This document shows positions 60,066 through 64,000 of a stretch of 64,000 bases of DNA, piece by piece; within the stretch, counting starts at the first letter, position 1; each line of letters begins with the position of its first letter. Under the pieces are notes generated by a model. The model saw only the letters and a program-made list of their open reading frames with translations. It was not told the DNA's origin and made no database searches. The stretch is from Apium graveolens (Eukaryota; Streptophyta; Magnoliopsida; Apiales; Apiaceae). The stretch spans positions 168,267,141 through 168,331,140 of the forward strand of contig NC_133655.1 of NCBI RefSeq assembly GCF_009905375.1. The letters are read 5' to 3'. The position numbers and the translations under genes were made by a program.

Positions 60066-63000
60066 CATTTTATATAATATTATTTGTGAACTTTGTATAA
60101 TATTAGAGCCGAATGTAAATATACTTAATGATTGTACATTGTGTGAATGAAAATTTCTGCATTATAAATTGCTTTATGTAGAATATGATTTTTCAAAGCA
60201 AAAGTTTATTTATTTCCCTTATTTTTGATTTATAAGGAATATTCTAAACCTTGGAAAAATTTTCTTTTAAAAGTTATTTCATTCACAAATTTCAAAAGTG
60301 ATCTTATAAAATTTCTAAAAATCCAAGTTATTTTATGGTATAAATTTTATAATTTTTGAACTTGTATTTTATTTTATAAAAATAAATCTTTAAAAATTTA
60401 CTTGTTATAATTAGCAAATTACATGGAAACCCTTGCATGCAAATCACTCTTCCATTCTATTAAAGGGCAAAGGAGACCTTTCCAACCCTACTAACTCACT
60501 TGTTGTTAACCAAATTACCACATTAACCTTGCATGCAAAATGGCCTAACTTTAGCTAGAGGGTATTCTCATACATTCTCATTTCCACTCATTTCTTTTAG
60601 TCAATCAAAGGCATAAAACCAGAAACAAAATGTGAGAAATCATTTCACTCACTCCACACTCCAACTCACCTCTCTTTTTCTCTCCTCCCCCTCCCTCTCC
60701 TTGCTCTCGGCCGAGAACCCCCTCCCCCACTCCCTTCCATTTTTCCATCCCATTTCTCATCTTCCCTAGTGTAATTCTTCCACCTATATTTATTTTATAT
60801 ACTTCCCAAGAGTTTTGTGATTTGGGAGATGAAGTTTCATGGTTGCATGTGTAGCTTTTGTGTGATCTCCAAAGAGAAACTGTTGATTCTTGTGAATTCA
60901 AGAGCTCTTTATGAGATACATTTTATATATATTTTAACTAAGTGTTTTATGGAGAAACCATGCTTTAAAAACCTTTGCATGCTACTGAAATTTCACTATA
61001 TAATCATGTTTAGCCATGCATGCTAGTTTTAAGATGTTAATATGATGATCAACCATGTTGTGTATGCTACTCTTCTCGAAATCATGTTTTCATGTTTAAA
61101 AATCTATAAATTCGAATTATTTGTGCTTGAAATAGATTGTTTCCATGATATATTTTTCAATAATAATTAAGAGAAGATATATTTCATGATTATTAAGGTT
61201 GAGTAATAGGTACAAGTCGAATTTACAAAAATTTAAACTCTATATTTTAGCCGAAATCTTGTTAAGTGTTTTTCATGAGTTGTAGGTTATATTTTTATTT
61301 GCATGTTGGTGTTCTAGGGCATGGATGATATCCACTCCTGTTGCGGCACTATTTTAGGATGTTGATGCACTAGGTTTGCTATGGTAAAGGTTGGATGTTT
61401 GGTTAATAAGTGGGAGTCAAGGTGGAAAGGGATTAGTTAGTGTTTGCATTTTTCCAGATTTGATGCACTAGTTTATGGGAAAGTTTTGAATGAGCATTTG
61501 TTGTGCACTCTGAGGCCCAAGCCTCCAGAATCTATCACTAGGATTATATAATAGGTTTAGGTGTTTGTTGGAGGTTTGTAAGACGTTTGGTTAGGTGCAC
61601 GAATGGAATCACAAAATCTGTCCAGCAGGGGACAGTTTTGTTCAACTTAGAAATAGGAAGTTTTGACCATGTCATAGGTAGGCCCTCATTAGGACCTGTT
61701 GGGCCTTAGATAGAGGGAGTGTCAGAGGAGTTTTTCCAGCCATAGTTCATAGGATTTGAGTTAGAATAATGTGTCACAAGTTAGTTCAAGTCAGGACCTT
61801 TTCTGCCCAGAAAAATAGGGGAACCACGGACTATAAGCTTAGGCCTAGGGAGGCCCAAGCTAGGCCCTTGAGCCAAATCAAGTTTGAGAGTTGCCTTATG
61901 ATCAGAAGAGTCTAGTGTAGAAGTTTTGTAGGTAAATTTGTAGTGTAAGAGTGTCTAATGCACTCAAGGAACCATAGATGTCATTCTGAAATTTACCTTA
62001 GTAAGCACCTTCACTTACCATATAGTTTTAGAGCATTTATGAGTGAGGCCTAGGTTGACCACTATAGTTGCAAGATAGCATAAAGCCAGTAGAGTGAAAG
62101 GCCCAAGTGAGGGTCAATAGTTTTTGGATATTTTAGTAAAGGCACATCGAGTTAGGAGGCCAAAATTTGGAGACTTTGTGTAGTTTAGCGATCAAGTGAC
62201 TTAAGTTGTGGAACAAGATCATCCAAGCCTAGTGTTGCAATATGGTGTGTATGTGTGATATTTTTTGGTATTTAAAATATGGTATGTGAGTATATGTGGC
62301 TATGTGTACTATTATGTTTATAAGGTTATTATAAATTGCGTGCATATAGGCCTAAGTGCCATTTGTGTTTAATTTCGGGTTGTAAGTAGGTTGCGTTGGT
62401 GAGAATATATTATAATGAGGTTATTATTAATTGTGTAGGATCTCGAGACGAGGGTAAACTTGACATAAAGGTCAAGTAAAGCTTCCAGTTGCTCCTACTT
62501 TCCAGTCCAGCCTTCTCAAGGCAAGTGATTCAACCTACTTTTTAGTTTACACTGCGAATGTGTGATAACTAGTTCTTATATATATGATACGAGTATCCTG
62601 ATTTACCTTGTTATACCCGGACCAAGTGATTCTCCAATCTATCTTCGTATTATATAGAAATGCCGTGAACCCTCAAGTACTTATTGCAAGTAGATCAAAA
62701 ATCATACCATGCTAGTATACCAAAGTAATCGTGATGCCATGATAAAATAGAGAATTGTTATAATACCTGATTGATCCTTTTGATTAACATGCTATTGATT
62801 ACTGAGAAATCTTGATTTTACACCCTGATGCTTGATTTAACTCTTGTAAGAACCCCGATAGAAACTTTATCTTGATACCTAAAAGCCAAATATTCTTTAA
62901 AGTCGTTCACGATTATTTGATAACCCCATCCTTACCCTAAAGCTTGACATCCTGATATACCTTGAGCTAATGATCACTTTCTTTATATCTTAACACCTCT

Positions 63001-63954
63001 ATCATACTTGTAACCAGTAATGTTTATCTTCTTGATGTTCTAATACCTATACCTTGTCTAAAACCATTGCTTTAAGCCTATTTTGGCATTACTCTTTCAT
63101 ATTATCCGATAACACTACTAAATCTCCTTGTCAAAATTCTTGTAATTGGAAACCTTTCAATTACCCTGATAGAGTAAAGTCTAGTGGATCATGGCCCTAA
63201 GATTTAGTGAACATAATTCCAGTGTTTCAAGTCAATATACAATCCCTTGATAAAAATGTTTACTGTTTAAGAAATTTTATTATCAATCGGCATCAGTTTT
63301 TGAAATGATTAAAATTTGGATTTTCATTCCCAAAGGGGGATAAATGTTTTCTTTAAATAGTGGATCTGGACTGAGATGCAAATCCTTTCCACACTGATAT
63401 TGTAGGCTTAAAAGTTGCCTAGGGATCCCATTAATGTTTTAGAACCCAGCGAGGTTCGGGATTACTTCGCGACCGGCTGTAATTCGTAGCATCATAAAAT
63501 GGTTTTTGATTAAGATATGATTTTGAAAAAGTTTTTGATTCAAGCAAATGATGTCGTCACCCAAAAGTTCATCACTTGTTATTATTAGTTATATCTTCAC
63601 ATTGTCATTCTTTAATATATATCTCGATTTATGTTTTGTATCGTATTGTTTAGCACTTGTTGAGCATTTGGCTCACTACTTGCTTTAACCCTGATATTAC
63701 AGCTAGCAGCTATGGTTAGATTCAAGCAAATAACACATAAGAATTATGATGCCGATGCGTATGTACGAGCTCAGGTAGAATAAGAGATAGTTTTGTGTGA
63801 GGACTCGATATTAAAACTAGTTGTAATAGTTAGTAGTGTTGGGCTGTTCCAAACCCTAAACTATAAGATCTTGGATTCAGTTGTATTTACTTTCTTTTAA
63901 ATATTGTAATAGTTATATATTATGTAATGTTAAGTTGGGGGGTGTGACAGGTTT

Positions 63955-63966
63955 TGGTATCAGAGC
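63955..63966 (+). other. Primer-binding site of element Y
   Basis: TGGTATCAGAGC, iMet-tRNA type, 5 bp after the LTR end. The element's coding region would lie beyond the right edge. Confidence 0.85.
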
Positions 63967-64000
63967 TATGGTTTAGAGTCCCTGGACAGCCCAAATAGGT

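Larger units (their letters stand above)
59346..63949 (+). mobile_element. Element Y: probable long 5' LTR (left end unresolved)
   Basis: The right end is clear: GGGGGTGTGACA at 63938-63949, followed by a primer-binding site. Leftward there is no protein-coding signal for over 4 kb. A very pyrimidine-rich stretch (60655-60760) with GCTCTCGGCCGAG resembles the leader in the B/C LTRs, which also have AAGCTCTCGGC. By analogy this is a 4-5 kb Tekay/Del-like LTR in plus orientation. I could not find its first bases; it may start anywhere from 59346 to about 60000, or left of X. Confidence 0.5.

Noticed and set aside
60605..60901. 98-codon minus-strand frame with Gly/Glu-rich middle
   Set aside because: It is the reverse of a CT-rich leader stretch in the putative LTR of Y and has no family resemblance.

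Overview
This window is plant nuclear DNA made almost entirely of transposable elements. The evidence is the set of families: an Athila-type Ty3/gypsy element with an Asp-tRNA-like primer site, three Tekay/Del-like gypsy elements with initiator-Met-tRNA primer sites, a Ty1/copia element, an L1-type LINE with a DUF4283-like ORF1, and a CACTA transposon with CACTACTAGAAAAA termini. The AT-rich sequence and deep nesting suggest a eudicot with a large, repeat-rich genome; I cannot name the species. I found no intact host gene, tRNA, rRNA or CRISPR array. Every coding region I recognise is a decayed transposon gene.

Layout. (1) 1-5.1 kb: a minus-strand LINE (ORF1 up to 5023, endonuclease and start of reverse transcriptase down to about 1995). 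It is cut off inside the reverse transcriptase by the LTR of a minus-strand Copia element (LTR about 768-1994, primer site 754-765, gag running off the left edge). (2) 5293-5399 and 58989-59345: two halves of a short LTR-like sequence (element X), split by an Athila element. (3) 5400-58983: the Athila element, bounded by a perfect CAAGT target-site duplication. Without its insertions it is about 11.4 kb, with LTRs of about 1.45 kb, gag, pol (protease, RT, RNase H, integrase) and a third ORF.

Three LTR elements sit inside Athila, each with a perfect 5-bp duplication. Element A (5871-18668, minus, ATTCA) is in the 5' LTR. Element B (24143-39596, plus, TTTCT) splits the integrase zinc-binding region. 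Element C (40131-54025, plus, CAGAA) splits the integrase just after its catalytic core. B and C belong to one family, lie 529 bp of Athila apart and point the same way. A 1361-bp non-autonomous CACTA element (AAT duplication) sits in the right LTR of B. The nest is therefore four levels deep: X, Athila, B, CACTA.

(4) 59.3-64.0 kb: mostly non-coding sequence that I read as the long 5' LTR of another plus-strand gypsy element (Y), whose LTR end (63949) and primer site (63955-63966) are visible at the right edge.

The most interesting points concern how these elements are built. B and C carry the same ruined gag-pol between nearly identical LTRs, so the family was probably copied in trans. B and A each carry an out-of-order extra piece of pol. 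The third ORF of Athila appears to have its own TATA box and pyrimidine-rich leader. Element A has TA...CA rather than TG...CA ends. All of this comes from reading the sequence by eye; no alignment was computed.
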